Source of the DNA: Phalacrocorax aristotelis
Lineage: Eukaryota > Chordata > Aves > Suliformes > Phalacrocoracidae
DNA length: 64,000 bases
Assembly (NCBI RefSeq): GCF_949628215.1
Contig: NC_134280.1
Span: 1,188,501-1,252,500 of the forward strand
Reading direction: 5' to 3'
Part shown: one piece after another, positions 11,939-23,729 of the stretch
How the letters are laid out: each line of letters opens with the position of its first letter
Numbering within the stretch: the stretch's first letter is position 1
The notes under the pieces: model-generated
The model's input: the letters and a program-made list of their open reading frames with translations, nothing else
The model's database searches: none
Told to the model about the DNA's origin: nothing
Position numbers and translations under genes: made by a program

Positions 11939-12180
11939 CTCGGTCCACCTTTTTCCTCCTTTTCTGTGGTTTTCTAAGGAAACAAAAACACACCGATTTT
12001 ATAGGGAATGGAACTGTTGGATGGGGGGTCTTCCAGTGCATTGGCTGATGTGCACTTGCAGGTGTTTTTGGTTCATGATTTACAGTGCTGTTGGGTAGAT
12101 ACCAAGCATTAGTTCTCTTGAAGTGTGCTTGTAGGGGAAAAGTTAAATTGAGGGCAGGAGAAGTTGTGGGTTTGTTGTAC

Positions 12181-12200
12181 TTTTTTTTTTTTTTTTTTTT
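12181..12200. repeat. Poly-T tract, 20 nt
   Basis: Uninterrupted T20. It could be the tail of a minus-strand retroposed sequence, but nothing to its right resembles a known retrogene or SINE. Confidence 0.95.
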
Positions 12201-12476
12201 AAATATCAGATTTAATTTGTTTAGGAAGTAAATGTTATCACATTTGTGTAGAGAAGCACTTGATCTCTATGGCGTGCTGTTTTGCCACTGCCAAACGTTT
12301 GGGAAGTCTCTTAATCTTTATGTGCATCAGTAATCTTAAAATAGGTGATGTTTATCAGTTAGTGTGAGGGAGAGGTATTACAGCCTTTGCATGGGAGACA
12401 TCTTGGAAGTATCAAGAATTTTGGTGCCTGTGGTTTCTTGCTAAATATTCCTCCTTTCTGACTCATCTGTTATTAC

Positions 12477-12500
12477 AAAAAAAAAAAAAAAAAAAAAAAA
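12477..12500. repeat. Poly-A tract, 24 nt
   Basis: Uninterrupted A24, likely length-polymorphic. It could be the tail of a plus-strand retroposed sequence, but no body is recognisable upstream. Confidence 0.95.
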
Positions 12501-12954
12501 CCAACCCCAAAACTTCTAAACAATAAGCAAAACGCTATCACAAAAAATGCAATAAACAAACCCTTTTACTGGCCTCCAGTTCATCACACCCTGCCTCCTT
12601 CCCACGTGCCTGGCCTAACAAAGAGAAAAACACTGAGAAGCCGTTTTTTCCCAGAGCAGGACAACAAAAACTAAGAACGGCTGGAAGTGAGGCAATGTGG
12701 TGCATTTCTCATTACTCATCAGCTAGCTGTTCCTTACATTTCCAACTAATTTCTCTTCCACACCTACATGAGCTCGCTTATTCTGCTGTCAAATGCCCCT
12801 CTCTCAAGCTGAAGGCTTGCTGATCGTCGGGGTATTGATTCGGCCCACGAAAATATGTTGCATGTTGCAAGTGGAATTTACCCTCTGACCTTCAGCTCCC
12901 CCTCTCCTGTGACCAACAAGTACTGTTTTCTCCTCTTTTTCCCTTTTGCTGGTG

Positions 12955-13165
12955 AAAGCCGCTTTTCGCTCGCCGCAGCCACTCGGTGCCCTGCCAGCGG
13001 CGGGTTTCCTTCACGCCGCCTCCTTTTATGAAACCGAAGAAAACGTAGAGCGGCCCGATTCCCTCTGTGGATGGAAAACCCCCGCTTCTTTCCAAATCCA
13101 CTCCAACTTCTGCTCCAGACGCTATTTCTGAGTGGGGTGAGCAGTGGAGGGGCCGTGGGGCCAGC
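12955..13165. other. GC-rich islet
   Basis: This short CpG-bearing patch includes CGCTCGCCGCAGCC and CAGCGGCGGG near 12968-13005. Frames are open on both strands without domains. No promoter element or exon is recognisable. Confidence 0.35.
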
Positions 13166-14089
13166 ACGAGGGGGTGGATCTAGCGAGGTGCTGAAGCTGG
13201 GACTTGGGCTTGCGGTTTCTGAGCGCTAAGCTAATGAACCCTTCGTCCTTCTCTGGTGTTGAAGGACATGGCCAAGGCTGTCACAAAGAGCCTCGTTTTG
13301 CCTTGCTTCATAGCAAGGAAGCACTTTAATTTCAAGTACAGTCAATTTAGGAAAAAATTAAAGGCGATGCCTCTTTCCGTGCCTTCCGCAGAGGGTTATC
13401 GTGTCTGATGCTGTGGCGGGATTTAGGAAAGGGCTCGGGTAATTTTATGGTCTCTAATAAATTTTGTAGCTACACAAAGTAAAGTAATAATAAAGGTAAT
13501 TAAGTCTCATGCATCAAAACATCAACTGATCGACAGTGACAATCAAGGAAGGAACAGTATGCCGTATATACAGCAGAGCACAAGAGGGAACCGTATGTGT
13601 CTCGCTTTAATTTACCAGTCCATGTAGGAAGCGGTGTTCTGAGCTAGCGGGATGTGTGCGGAGCTTCCCTGGCTCGAGGAGCTGATGATCTAATTGAATT
13701 GCTGATTGCTCCCAGGAAGGGACGTGCAGGAGGTGCAGTATCTCCTGGCTTGGGTCCTAGTTCTGCTCTTTTGTCTTCCTCACTTTCTGCATCCCTCCTC
13801 TCCCTGCCCTTTACAAACACTCAGGCGCTGCCCCAGCTGATCCCCACTTTGCAGTTCCGCGCGGTAATGCACGCTGTGGAGAGCGTGCCACAATTCCTCC
13901 GTAAAAGCGGCTTGCAGTTTTGGAAAAAATTTCACATACATGTTGAAGAGAAGAACCTCTAAAAGATTCCTCTCTTGTCGTAAGGAAAGTTCTTCTCGTG
14001 TGATGCTGTTTTATCAGTATCGTGCAGGCTTCTAAAGAAAATGCTTGGGAGGAAGAGCAGGTAAAACTAGGAAAGGGCTCCAGACAATA
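13166..14089. other. Unique non-coding DNA, no gene seen
   Basis: Composition is mixed. The region 13440-13560 is AT-rich with AATAATAAAGGTAATTAAG. A GC-richer stretch lies at 13650-13880. No recognisable gene or repeat. Confidence 0.45.
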
Positions 14090-14300
14090 ATAAAAGAACC
14101 CTCCACGCTGCTGAATGCTGGCGAGGAACCGAGGAAGACCGTTCTCGGCTTGGAAGCTGGTGCTGGGGAGAAGGGGCCCTTCCCCTCCTCCACCGTCTCG
14201 GACTTCTCGCAGCCGTCCCTTCCAGCACCGCCTTCTGGGGGCTGCTGCTTTGCCAGGGATTGCCCCACACCCGCGCAGGTGCCGGGTGCTTGAAGGGGCT
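14090..14300. other. GC-rich islet
   Basis: This GC-rich patch keeps frames open on both strands (for example 14045-14293 plus, 13811-14311 minus). The translated peptides are Ser/Pro/Arg-rich without domain signatures. No exon is called. Confidence 0.35.
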
Positions 14301-15519
14301 CCTTTGCTCACTGTTCAGCTGCTTTCCAGGTAGCAGGTGGAGTTAAATACCTTTATTTTTCACCTCTGCCTTTTTTTGTGGAATTAGACAGTGAAAGTGT
14401 AAAATTTGGTTTCAAAACGCAGGTTTTCATCAAGCAGCTCTTTTGTCTTTTCGTTATTAGCCAATGGTCAGACTTTTATTGATTTTTTTTTTTTTTCTAC
14501 TTTACTAATATAACCAAGTTAATCCCAAGTTTTGCGTTACTGCTAAAGGTGGTATGAACTTGCTAATAATCTGCTAGTTTTTCCACTGAAAGTCTAAATC
14601 TTGATGCATTTTTAACTGTAATTTTGGTATTGTCATCCTAATAATAAAACCGTTAGCAAATAGTTCATCGGTATTCTGCAGATGAATAAGAATCCTTCTG
14701 CAGATTGTCTGAAGCTGTTGCTGCCATTGCTAATCCACGTAGCACAATGCTGCTGTTTTAAACATCCATGCAGAACCCATTCATTTACAGACACCTATTT
14801 TTCTGTTTAGCACAGATACAGCCAGTAAGAGAGGCTCTGGCTATAATGAAATTAGAATTTGTTGGATTTCAGAAAACTTTAAGTCAGATCCTATTAAAAA
14901 TCATTCTTGACTACTTGTGGGAATAGTGTGTTAAAATGAAATATGATTCCAGAAGGCAGCAACAGGTGAAAAAAAAATACAATTTGCCATGCTATATTTC
15001 CATGTGCCACTACTGCTCAGTTCACATTTAATTCAAATAGAGCCTAAGCGTGTGTGTTCCTTCTGTTATATTGTTTTATTAGAGAAGATGCTAGCCTGTA
15101 TTAGCCACTTATTAGATAAATACAGGAAAACTGCTTGTCATTTATGGGTTTATCCATTATCATCTCGAACATCGGATAGAGTAGCCTGATTTCAAAGTGA
15201 CAGCTGGTGGAACCTCTTCTTGATACATGCTAATCCAGTTTTTATTATGGAAAAATTGCCTGTGCTTTCAGAGAGTGAAAGGCAGTTACGAGATGTGGCT
15301 GCTGAGGGTGGAACCTTATGATCTGTGCTGTAACAGCCTAAAAATGAACCATTATCTCCCAGGGTAATAGCATCCTGGTAAAATATGGGCATAGGATAAT
15401 TTATGGCGTGAACATGTCAAAATGTACGGTTACTCTTAGTGTCTCTTTCATGTGGTAAATAAAAAATGGCTGGTTCTCCAGTGGCGGTAATTAACGGGAT
15501 TAACGATTTTGTGGGAGTG
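14301..15519. other. AT-rich block with enhancer-like texture
   Basis: This is unique AT-rich DNA with little CpG. A T run lies at about 14483-14496. Words of interest are CCATTCATTTACAGACACC (near 14777), a TGACAGCTGG combined MEIS-like/E-box word at about 15199-15208, and GGTTTATCCATTATCATC near 15147. The texture resembles conserved non-coding DNA. No gene is seen. Confidence 0.3.
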
Positions 15520-15730
15520 GACGGAGGTGCACCTTTGGCTGCACCTGCTGGTAGCGTGGTGCTGGAGCGATGCTGGGGGAGAGCGTCTGAGCGCGGTACC
15601 GCGCGGCCCGCGACGCCGTGGGGAGGGCGCGGGTCGGGGCTGGGGCTCGGGGGTCCTGCGGGGCAGGGCAGGCTCTCGCTCGTTGGGTCTGGAGTGAGCG
15701 AGGCAGCGGCCGACGGCAGATGGGGCTGAC
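15520..15730. other. Small CpG-rich islet with perfect palindrome
   Basis: CpGs are dense at about 15568-15720. The islet includes a perfect 14-bp palindrome, GCGCGGTACCGCGC, at 15591-15604. Frames are open on both strands but have no domain. It could be a small or eroding CpG island. No linked transcript is visible. Confidence 0.45.
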
Positions 15731-17449
15731 ACGGACCAGGAGAAAACCTCAGTGAAGTCAGTGCAAACCTCAGAACCTGGTCGGGAAGGATGACGAGGGG
15801 CCGAAACTGGAGGTAATACGTGACTCTGAGCTGCCCAAAACCACTGAGCCTCTTCCCCTTTTCCAAACCCAAACCAGGATATTGCAACTGCTGCTTGCGG
15901 GGTGCAGAGAAGCTGGGCTTTCAACTGCTGGAAGACAGGCGGAAAGACCAGCTGCTTGTTTTGTTTCTCCCCAGTTATTAATGTATCACTAAAAATATTA
16001 AGAGAGTCACTAGATAACAGGATATAATTTATTTGGGAGGATAATAGATGTTCTAAATCTTGCTTTTTCTTTTCTCTTTGAATTTATCAAATTTCACTCA
16101 CTCCAGCGTGCCTGTCCAAACCCTGATTTAAATCAAATGTGCTAGTTTAAAATGTGAATTAGAAAAGAATTAGCATTGTGTCATCCATACTTGACTCCTT
16201 TTCTGAAGCTTAAATGAAGTTTTACCAAAGCCAAGAGCTTACGAAGGGTAGGTGCCCCTGAATGTACAGACCCTTATAGACACTGAAATGAAAGAAACAC
16301 TGGCAAAAGGAGTTGTGTTGAAAAAAAAAAAAAAAAAAGGTGGAAGAAAAGAAAATTTGCTCCTATATCTGCCTCTGCTTTTTACTTTGTACAAATTATT
16401 TGTTTTACCTGTGGATATGTTCTGTCTGAGTGATACGATTTGACGTATCTCAGGTTGGAGGCAAAGCAGCATGAGCTTGTGTCGACGTCTAGCTGCATAC
16501 GGTGTTTTGAGACCTTTAGGAGAAAAGTTTAATATGAATTATGAAAGTAAAGATGAGAAAAGAGACCAGTGGCTTGGGAGGAGCTTTAGTTTTTGTCGGA
16601 GTTGAGCTGAGCAGGCCTGAAAGGTCAGGTGTTTTTCTGCGGTTTGAAGTTGTGTGGGTTGCACCGTACGTGGCGCTGGCGATCGCGGTTCGGATCCAGC
16701 TCCCTCAGAACGAAATTCAAGGCTGCTGCGCAGAAACAGAGGAAGCCATCGTTGGCAGAGTTTGGTCCCTGCAACCTGATGCAACCTCTGATGCTATAAA
16801 GAGATTAAAGGAACGTATAAGAACGTATATAAAGAGTCAATCTGCTCTCTAGGTCCGTCCCCCTATTGCTTTTATTGGGATTTCTGAATTTAACTACAAC
16901 CCCTAAGTCTATTTTTTGCTATAGGGAGCTTATACTGTTGTTTAACAAATTATATTGGCAGTGACTCGTGACCTTCCCACAACACCTAGACCCTGCATTT
17001 TCCAGAATGCTGTGTTACACTACAGGATTACCAAGTAAATTAATTTTAAAGCATGCCCAGTGCAGAGGGAATATATAAATGAGTCTGTACCAGATACAAA
17101 CAATTAAATAAACATGCAAAAATCAGTGCCTATAAAATTGATTTTGTCAGTACTCCATAAAATGGTTTTCCTGCTCTGGAGCAATGAAATGTGCATTTCT
17201 TCCCCATTGCCCCCTTTTCTCTCTGCTATAAATATTACCTGTCCATCTTAAAAGTGTTAGTTGCTGCAATCGTCATTTAAGAGAAACATTTAATTATCTT
17301 GCCGTGATTAAATTTTTTTAAAATATAACAAAATTCTATGAGAATTTAGCCTGACACTTAAAAAAAAAAAAAGAAGGTGCTAATTACCACTGCCTTTTGG
17401 TGAAACTGTGATTGATGCAGATGAAACCTTAAAAAAACAACTTCCCAGC
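15731..17449. other. Unique non-coding DNA, no gene seen
   Basis: This holds A runs at about 16321-16338 and 17361-17372, and a direct repeat of GAACGTATA at 16811-16819 and 16821-16829. The region 16880-17350 is AT-rich. The frame 16541-16852 has no recognisable domain. Confidence 0.45.
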
Positions 17450-17650
17450 CGCTGGAGCAAGCTGCGAGATGCCTCCTTGGTCGGCCGCGTGCTTGCCTGT
17501 ATGGGGCCGAAACCGGAGGCGGAGCGCGGTCCCTGCACCGAGGGGGCACGCCGGGGTTTGCCGCGCGCTCGGGTGGTGGGTCTTTGTGTCGGGGACCCTG
17601 GGGCTCCCGGCCTTTGTCGGCGCTGCCGGCTGCTCCGGGGGCTTACGACA
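17450..17650. other. CpG-rich islet
   Basis: This is a sharply bounded GC/CpG-rich patch between AT-rich flanks. Frames are open on both strands because stops are scarce. No exon, TATA box or splice structure is evident. Confidence 0.4.
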
Positions 17651-19390
17651 AACCGAGTAATTAAAACATTAAAGCGCCATCGTCCTACCCTTGGATTTAA
17701 TTGCAGTGTGAGGAGGATCGTGCCCACTCACTAGTACTTCTGGGGAATAAAAAGAGATTCTTGACAAATTCAGTAAAAACCAGGAAGCAGCTGCAAAAAA
17801 AAGAAAAAATATATTTTAAAAAACTTAGTTTCTTTGTGTGGTTTTGCTTTTTATTTTCTATTTAAGATAGTTTTGGACTCTAAAGAAACTATCGCCTGTT
17901 CCCGCACAGATAAAAGAGAGCCTGAGAACATTTCTCCCTGGCATTATTTATTTGCTGGCTCCCGGCTTCTCAGTTTTACGACTGATGCTGAAGCCTCTCC
18001 CTGCCTCTCGTTCTCTAATGCGCTTTGATCTCATTGATTCGGGAACATTTGCCGTTTTCTCTGGGACCGCTGGTATGAAAACCTGGCTGTGCCGTGGGCG
18101 AGAACGCTTGCGGCCGACGCAGGCTGGCTTTCTCTTCTGGTACGTGGCGGTCCCTGGAACAGTTTGGCAAGCGAGCTGCGTCTTGCCCCGTGCCTGCTCG
18201 CTCCTTACGCAGGCGCGGCTGGGAGCCCCACAGGGAGCACCGGCCGTCCCCTCCAGAGAGGCGTTGGCGCTGGCTAAATCAGATTAGGCGGTTGGCTTTG
18301 ATCTAGAACACCTCCAGTTAGCAAGCTGTCTTCATATAGTCAAAGGAGCAACGTAAACGTCCCCCACGTGTAATTCGGAGAGCGGGAATTAGATGTGGAA
18401 AGGTAGGCGGGCGCTGCCCCGAGTATTGAGGGCAGGCCGGTGACTTGGTCCGGTCCGAAATCTTCAAAATATAAACAGGAGACGGGATTAAATATGAGTT
18501 TGAAAACATGGTGAGCCGTTGTTTTTTGGTGAGGTCAACTTAATTATTTTAAAAAGAAATCGACTGTGCAGCCACAGAACTGGTTTAAGCTCCCAGCAAA
18601 GAATGGGGACCATATACGGGCCTTATATGGGACCGACACTTGCTGTTGTGTGCTGGGTGACGGTGTGGCTTTTTGGGTAGCACGGTAATTGGGGGCAGAA
18701 AGCCCCCCGCGTGCTCCTCACAGTCTGCCCGTAAACTTTTTAGTGAAAAACATGCTGTGAACTCGTACGAAATAGGGGTTTTTTTTGGGAGCATTGGGGG
18801 TTTACTGTGTCAGGAAACTGCCTACAAATTGATGTGATGACACTTCTTAATAATCCCCGCTCATACACACAGTCCCGTTTACCGCAGCAAACGCGGGCTG
18901 CGCACGTGTCTGAGCGGTTTTGTTCTGGGTCTCGAAGTTAAAACCTGCTTCATTTCGTGAGAGCGTTTCTCCTGCACACGGCATACGTTGTTTTCCGCCT
19001 TTCCTGTCAACTGCAGAGTTCCTAAACCTTTAGAAAAACCCACGTGAAGGGTGCTGTGGGTGCCACCGCGACCCACCGCAGCAAGGAGATGGGGATGCTG
19101 CTCAGCCAGCACCCCTGCTCCCAGGGCTCCGGATTGTGGCTGCTCTCGTGTGTCGCAGGCTCCTTTATATATATATCTAGGCGCATATATATATATACAG
19201 GCACATGGGTGAGCTATGGATGTGTTTCATCCTCGATTCTGAATTTCCTGGGTTTTGTGGATTTAACTTATTTGAACACAGTTTTCTGTGATTTAATATA
19301 GAATTATTTTAGATCAAAAACTGGTAGGAAAATAGCTGACACTCTTTTTGCTGCTGCTTCCCCCCTCCTTTTTAAAGGAAAGAGCTTTAT
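17651..19390. other. Unique DNA with a GC-rich patch and TA microsatellites
   Basis: A GC-richer patch lies at 18070-18270. Two TA dinucleotide runs (19166-19177 and 19185-19197) sit 7 bp apart and could pair as a cruciform. No gene or transposon is recognised. Confidence 0.45.
19166..19197. repeat. Paired TA microsatellite
   Basis: Two TA runs of about 12-13 nt are separated by CTAGGCG. Each is self-complementary. The locus is probably length-polymorphic. Confidence 0.8.
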
Positions 19391-19411
19391 CTTAATTAAA
19401 GTTTAATTAAG
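19391..19411. promoter_or_regulatory. Perfect homeodomain-type palindrome
   Basis: Arms CTTAATTAAA (19391-19400) and TTTAATTAAG (19402-19411) are exact reverse complements around a single G. Each holds a TTAATTAA/TAATTA core bound by LHX, PRRX and related homeodomains. Two inverted cores 11 bp apart would suit a dimer on one face of the helix. Binding is inference from motif knowledge; the palindrome itself is seen. Confidence 0.5.
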
Positions 19412-19539
19412 GATCACGTTTGGCAGTACTTTTCACACCGATCTACACCAGCAGATTTTCTAAGGCTTAACTTTATCGTGCAGAAAATCCTCTTTTATTA
19501 CTCCCAACCTGTTGTAAAAGCTGTTGGCACAGAGCGATG

Positions 19540-20100
19540 GCTGCTTCATTCAGTGGCCTTGTTTGCCGCTGGAAAATTCCCAAGTCTCTAGAGATAGCAC
19601 CACTGTGGTTCAATTTAATATCTGTCCTATCACTACAAGACTCTAGCTCATTATTAATGATACTATTCATTAATTTCTTGTTGGGCTGATGTTGTTATTT
19701 ATTAAAATATTAAAGAAAGCTCCTGAGACACATACATAATGAGGGACACCTCCATTTCATGAGCCATACCAGCTGAGGGAATGAATAGAGCGCAGATTTA
19801 CCCACACCGCCATACCATATCCCTCCCTCATTAGTCCTGCTACATCTCTGAGTGACACTGTAAATTCATTTTGTGCACTGTCCAATCGGAGCCTAATACA
19901 AATGTGGGGCTCTTTTTTTTAATGAGCCATTCCTATGCAAAATGAATTGACTACTGTCTAACTCATCTAATCTGCCTGTATTTGGGGGAAGGACTAAATT
20001 GCCTATATTTATATAGGAAATAAATAAAAGTCGACATATTTTTCCCTTTTCAGTCTTACATTTGGAAAATTTCAACATAATAAATTCTACATTTTAAGAA
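19540..20100. other. Candidate conserved non-coding element (POU/TEAD/NF-Y words)
   Basis: This long unique block holds a CCAATCGG NF-Y-type box at 19882-19889, and a CATTCC TEAD word (19928-19933) directly abutting a TATGCAAA octamer-like word (19934-19941). There are many TAAT cores, for example CATTATTAATGATACTATTCATTAAT near 19649-19674. There is almost no CpG and no repeat. The composition and motif packing look like a developmental enhancer. Conservation across species would decide it. Confidence 0.35.
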
Positions 20101-21179
20101 CCTGCCACCTTAGTTAACTAAAGCCGAGCATGACATTTAAGCGTGTGATAGTTGTATTTAAAAAAGCCTCGACAAGCAGTTTGTACACTGCATTGGTCAT
20201 TTGATGTCTTTCCTCAGGCGCTCAGGTATCGCCTACAGAAATTCCAAGTGCACTTGATGTATTGCTCACCCTTTTAATCAGAGGGATTTCAGACCGCATC
20301 TGCTTTGAGCATACAAGGCTGGTCAGAGTCGCATGAAGACACCGCGTATGGCAAAATAAAGCAAATAAACTCGTAATTAATTTAGCAATGATGTCGCACT
20401 TTTATTTTGGTTATTGGAAGAGGGGCTATTTTTTTTGGGGGGGTGTGAATGAAAAATGATGAAATCTGCATAACAATTGAGGTAGCATCTGAAGGTAAAG
20501 TTTTAATTTGTTCTATATGGTTGTTATTTTCACCCCATGCAAATAATTACTGTGGTGAAGAAATACCTCACTGTTTTAAGAGGATTAACTGGGCATAATT
20601 GCAGCCTGTTTTGATCCCTCTTTTAATAATGCACGCTCTCATTCCACATCCCGTACAGCAGCTTTGTGTGGATCGAAGGCTGCTTCCAAAGCATTTGTAC
20701 GCACCTAGCAGGTCTTTGTACTGTAAATTTATAGTCATTTGTTTCTGAGGGGAAAAAAAACCGTGTTACCTTGGTACTTCAAAGCAGAAGATATATGGCA
20801 CAGCACCCTTAGTCCCAGGGAAAGATGAAATAACCACGGATGCCTGGCACGACGAATTATAATGGCATAGTAACGGACCACTGAATGCACTGGTTATATG
20901 GCAGTGAGAATGTCTTTAGAAAAAGAACTTCTGGAAGTTCTTCTTCCTTTTCTTCTTGTCATGAAATATGGATTTCCTGACGCGGTTGCTATATTGCTTT
21001 AGTAACAGGTCTGTAAATTTAGAAACCCCCCTTGTTTAAACACAGTAAGGTCCTTTATAATATGTTTCTTGCTAATAGTCTGGTCTGGCCTCATGAATTT
21101 ATTCTTTAACTCTCATTTCTTTTCTCAGAGTTGACCCTAACTTAATATATTTACAGAACCCGCATTCGTGCGTCTCATT
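20101..21179. other. AT-rich unique DNA, no gene seen
   Basis: AT-rich unique sequence leads up to the CpG island. It contains short A, T and G runs (around 20431-20443 and 20752-20760) and several TAAT words at 20374-20390 and 20540. No gene or repeat is recognised. Confidence 0.45.
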
Positions 21180-21640
21180 GAGTAGTTCCAGTTGGCGCGG
21201 TGCCTGCCGCGGACCTGTCGCTCGCAGGGGAGGTTTCGGAGCCGTCGGGGTGCCTGCGCCAGCCCTGCAGCCCCGGCGGTCGGGGTGGAACACCCCTTGA
21301 GAAGGTTTCTAGGGGCAGCGCTGTCTTTAACGTGATTCTTATAACCCCTGCAACAGATGAACGCCCAGACCGCTCGCATCGCGTGAGGCGTTACGCGGCC
21401 GCGCGGTTGAGAAGGAGCCAGACCGCACCGTGACGGCGGCGCGCAGACCCTGACCCGCTGCGCGGTGCGTCACGGGGGCTGCCGGTGGTCTGCGCCAGCC
21501 AGACGTGGCGTGGCGGTCCCCGCTGCAGCTGCGGGTGCTCCTGGCCGGGACCCGGGCCGTGCAACCCCCCTGCAAGGCAGGCTTTGCTGCGGCGGGGCTG
21601 CCCGCGCGGCGCAGCGGGGCATAGTAACGCTCATTTGGGT
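21180..21640. promoter_or_regulatory. Strong CpG island, no visible gene
   Basis: About 55 CpG dinucleotides by eye in roughly 460 bp, with words such as GCGGCCGCGCGG near 21395-21406 and GACGGCGGCGCGC near 21432-21444. This is far denser than the flanks. Such islands usually mark promoters or Polycomb targets of developmental genes. Open frames cross it on both strands (21339-21668 minus, 21465-21812 plus), but their peptides are Arg/Ala/Gly-rich with no domain. There is no TATA box. It may be the promoter of an unannotated non-coding RNA or an orphan island. Confidence 0.6.
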
Positions 21641-23729
21641 GAGGAGGGTTTGCCTGAAACAGTTGCAAGCGAGCGGTTTTTTAACACTTTTTACTGGTGT
21701 GGTGGCAAACGCGTTGAAGGTGTGTCAGCCTGAAGCGGAAAGTTCAACCGGTTTGTGTTTTTCCCCACGTTTCATCACATTAAACATAAAGTATTTTACC
21801 GGACAGTCTTGAGTTTGATTTGTGAATATACGTTGTGAGAGGATGTTTCCTGGAGATGCCCCATGAGTGTTTTCATACATGACATTTAGGTTTTGAGGTG
21901 GCCAAGGCTCCCTTGCAGGAGGATTTTCCACGTGTCTTTGAGAGCTTGATCAAGTAGAACTGTATTTTTGACAACTTGCTTAATACTCTGTTCACACTGC
22001 CAAAATCTCTCTAATGTGCATACGGAGATGTGTGTGACTTGAGGTCACCAAATGAGATAGTTATGGACCAGGAGGATCTGTGGGTGAAATTTTAATTTTG
22101 TCTGGACTGAGAAAAAGTCTGCTCTGAACCTAAAAATGACGGCATGCCACTTGGCCTCACACGGTATTCTGGTGCTCCTGTAAGAACTGTAACCCGTGCT
22201 TTGTGCTCAGAGTCAAAGCTCAATATTATTAATGATAATTAAAAAGATTGGGAAGTCTGGAATCCCCCAATAGCAAAGGATAGAGCGGATTGAATAAAAC
22301 TGCTGACAGGAAACGTGTTCAGAATGCCACGTCCCTGAGATCTGAGAAAACTTGAGGAAAAAAGAAATCCTTCCCCCTCAGCCTCCAAGCGTTGACATCT
22401 CTGACCGGCTGGAGTGTTCAGACAAGGTTCTTCATGTGTGTTAAAGATACTGGGGCTCTGATCTTCTTCGTAAGGGTTTTTTTGACTAATGGCTGAAACT
22501 CCATCACACAATCAGAGTTTTTGGCCTGTTGTCTGGTGTTAGCTTGTCAACGCCACTCCCTCCTAGGGGGTTTTTTGGCCCACTGTTGGCTCGCACAGAT
22601 ACGGAGCTGCAGTATTGCCGAGTCAGCTGTAAAAAAAAAAAAAACATTACGGGATCACACCCACAAATTTGCTAAATAATAATGAAAAAAAAAAAAAAAT
22701 CTTTGCATGTTTTTGTTCAAATAATACATTTTATTCTTTACATTTACCTTTTCAAGCCATTATTCTCTTGCAAAAAAGGGGCCCCGGAACATACTTGTAA
22801 TTTGTCATATTCATACAGCTCCAGAAGCATCCATAGTCATGCGGTATTCCTAGGCTTATGGTTAAAAGTCAGTAGCGCTGGAACTGTTAAGCACCAGTAA
22901 ATCCCCGGCTCGCCTCGGAGCTGCCTGCGCTGTGGAACTGCCAGCGCTGCACCCGGAGTCCAGCCGCAGCGTCCGCGGCAAATCCGTATCAGCAAACGCA
23001 TCTGGAGGGCAGTCCTCGCTGTGAAATTAAATAACTACTGTTGCTGCTTTCAGAGGGGCCGCGGTGTTTAGTGCAGTGCTGTAATTAAATAGTCCCATCC
23101 ATTTGATCATGAAAAATCATTTGTGAATTGTTCCATGAGAAACCACCACAGCAATATAACACTTCTATTTCAAAGGCTGTGATTTTTTTTTTTTTCTTTG
23201 ACGTCTTTCAATTAACTGTTAAAGGTTTTAATCTGCCTCTGCGATGTAAGCTTTTACTGAAAATATGTTGCCAAAGCCAATGGAGCCCTGGGCACCGCTA
23301 CTGCGTGTGATTTGTGGGAAGGGACAATTTGCTGGAGGTCTCCGAGGCGCTGTGGGGAGGGTTAATAACTCCTGGAGAGGTGGGAGAAAAGAAAGAATTT
23401 TGTCTCCTGCAACCTGCAAGACTATGAAATGTTTCCAAGTGTAATTTTCTTGAAGTTAAAGTTGAGGTTATTAAGGTTCACTTAGCAGGTAAAGTTTGCC
23501 ACAATTTTCTTGGTCTCTATGATAAGATGACAAGATTTCTAATTTATAAAACCAGAACAGTATGTTGGGGGCTATGAACCATGCTCAAGGGATACACAGA
23601 GGTACTTCGAGCTCTTCTCTTTCACACGTATTTTTATTTACGAGGGAATTTAAAAGCAATGTGCTTGAACTTCACTCAGTAACCCCTCAGAGTTGGTTTC
23701 AATTTGTTTGCCTTTGTAAATAGCCTGTG
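21641..23729. other. Unique non-coding DNA, no gene seen
   Basis: This is AT-rich with A runs near 22630-22643 and 22685-22699 and a T run near 23187-23198. A small GC patch at 22905-22990 includes CCGCAGCGTCCGCGGC. The frames present are short and anonymous. Confidence 0.45.

Larger units (their letters stand above)
11939..12954. other. Unique DNA bounded by T and A tracts
   Basis: This contains a 20-nt T run (12181-12200) and a 24-nt A run (12477-12500) enclosing about 276 bp of unique sequence. No exon is seen. The rest is ordinary AT-rich DNA. Confidence 0.5.

Noticed and set aside
11453..11977. Several frames on both strands of about 70-126 codons
   Set aside because: They lie within the solo LTR, which is C-rich and non-coding.
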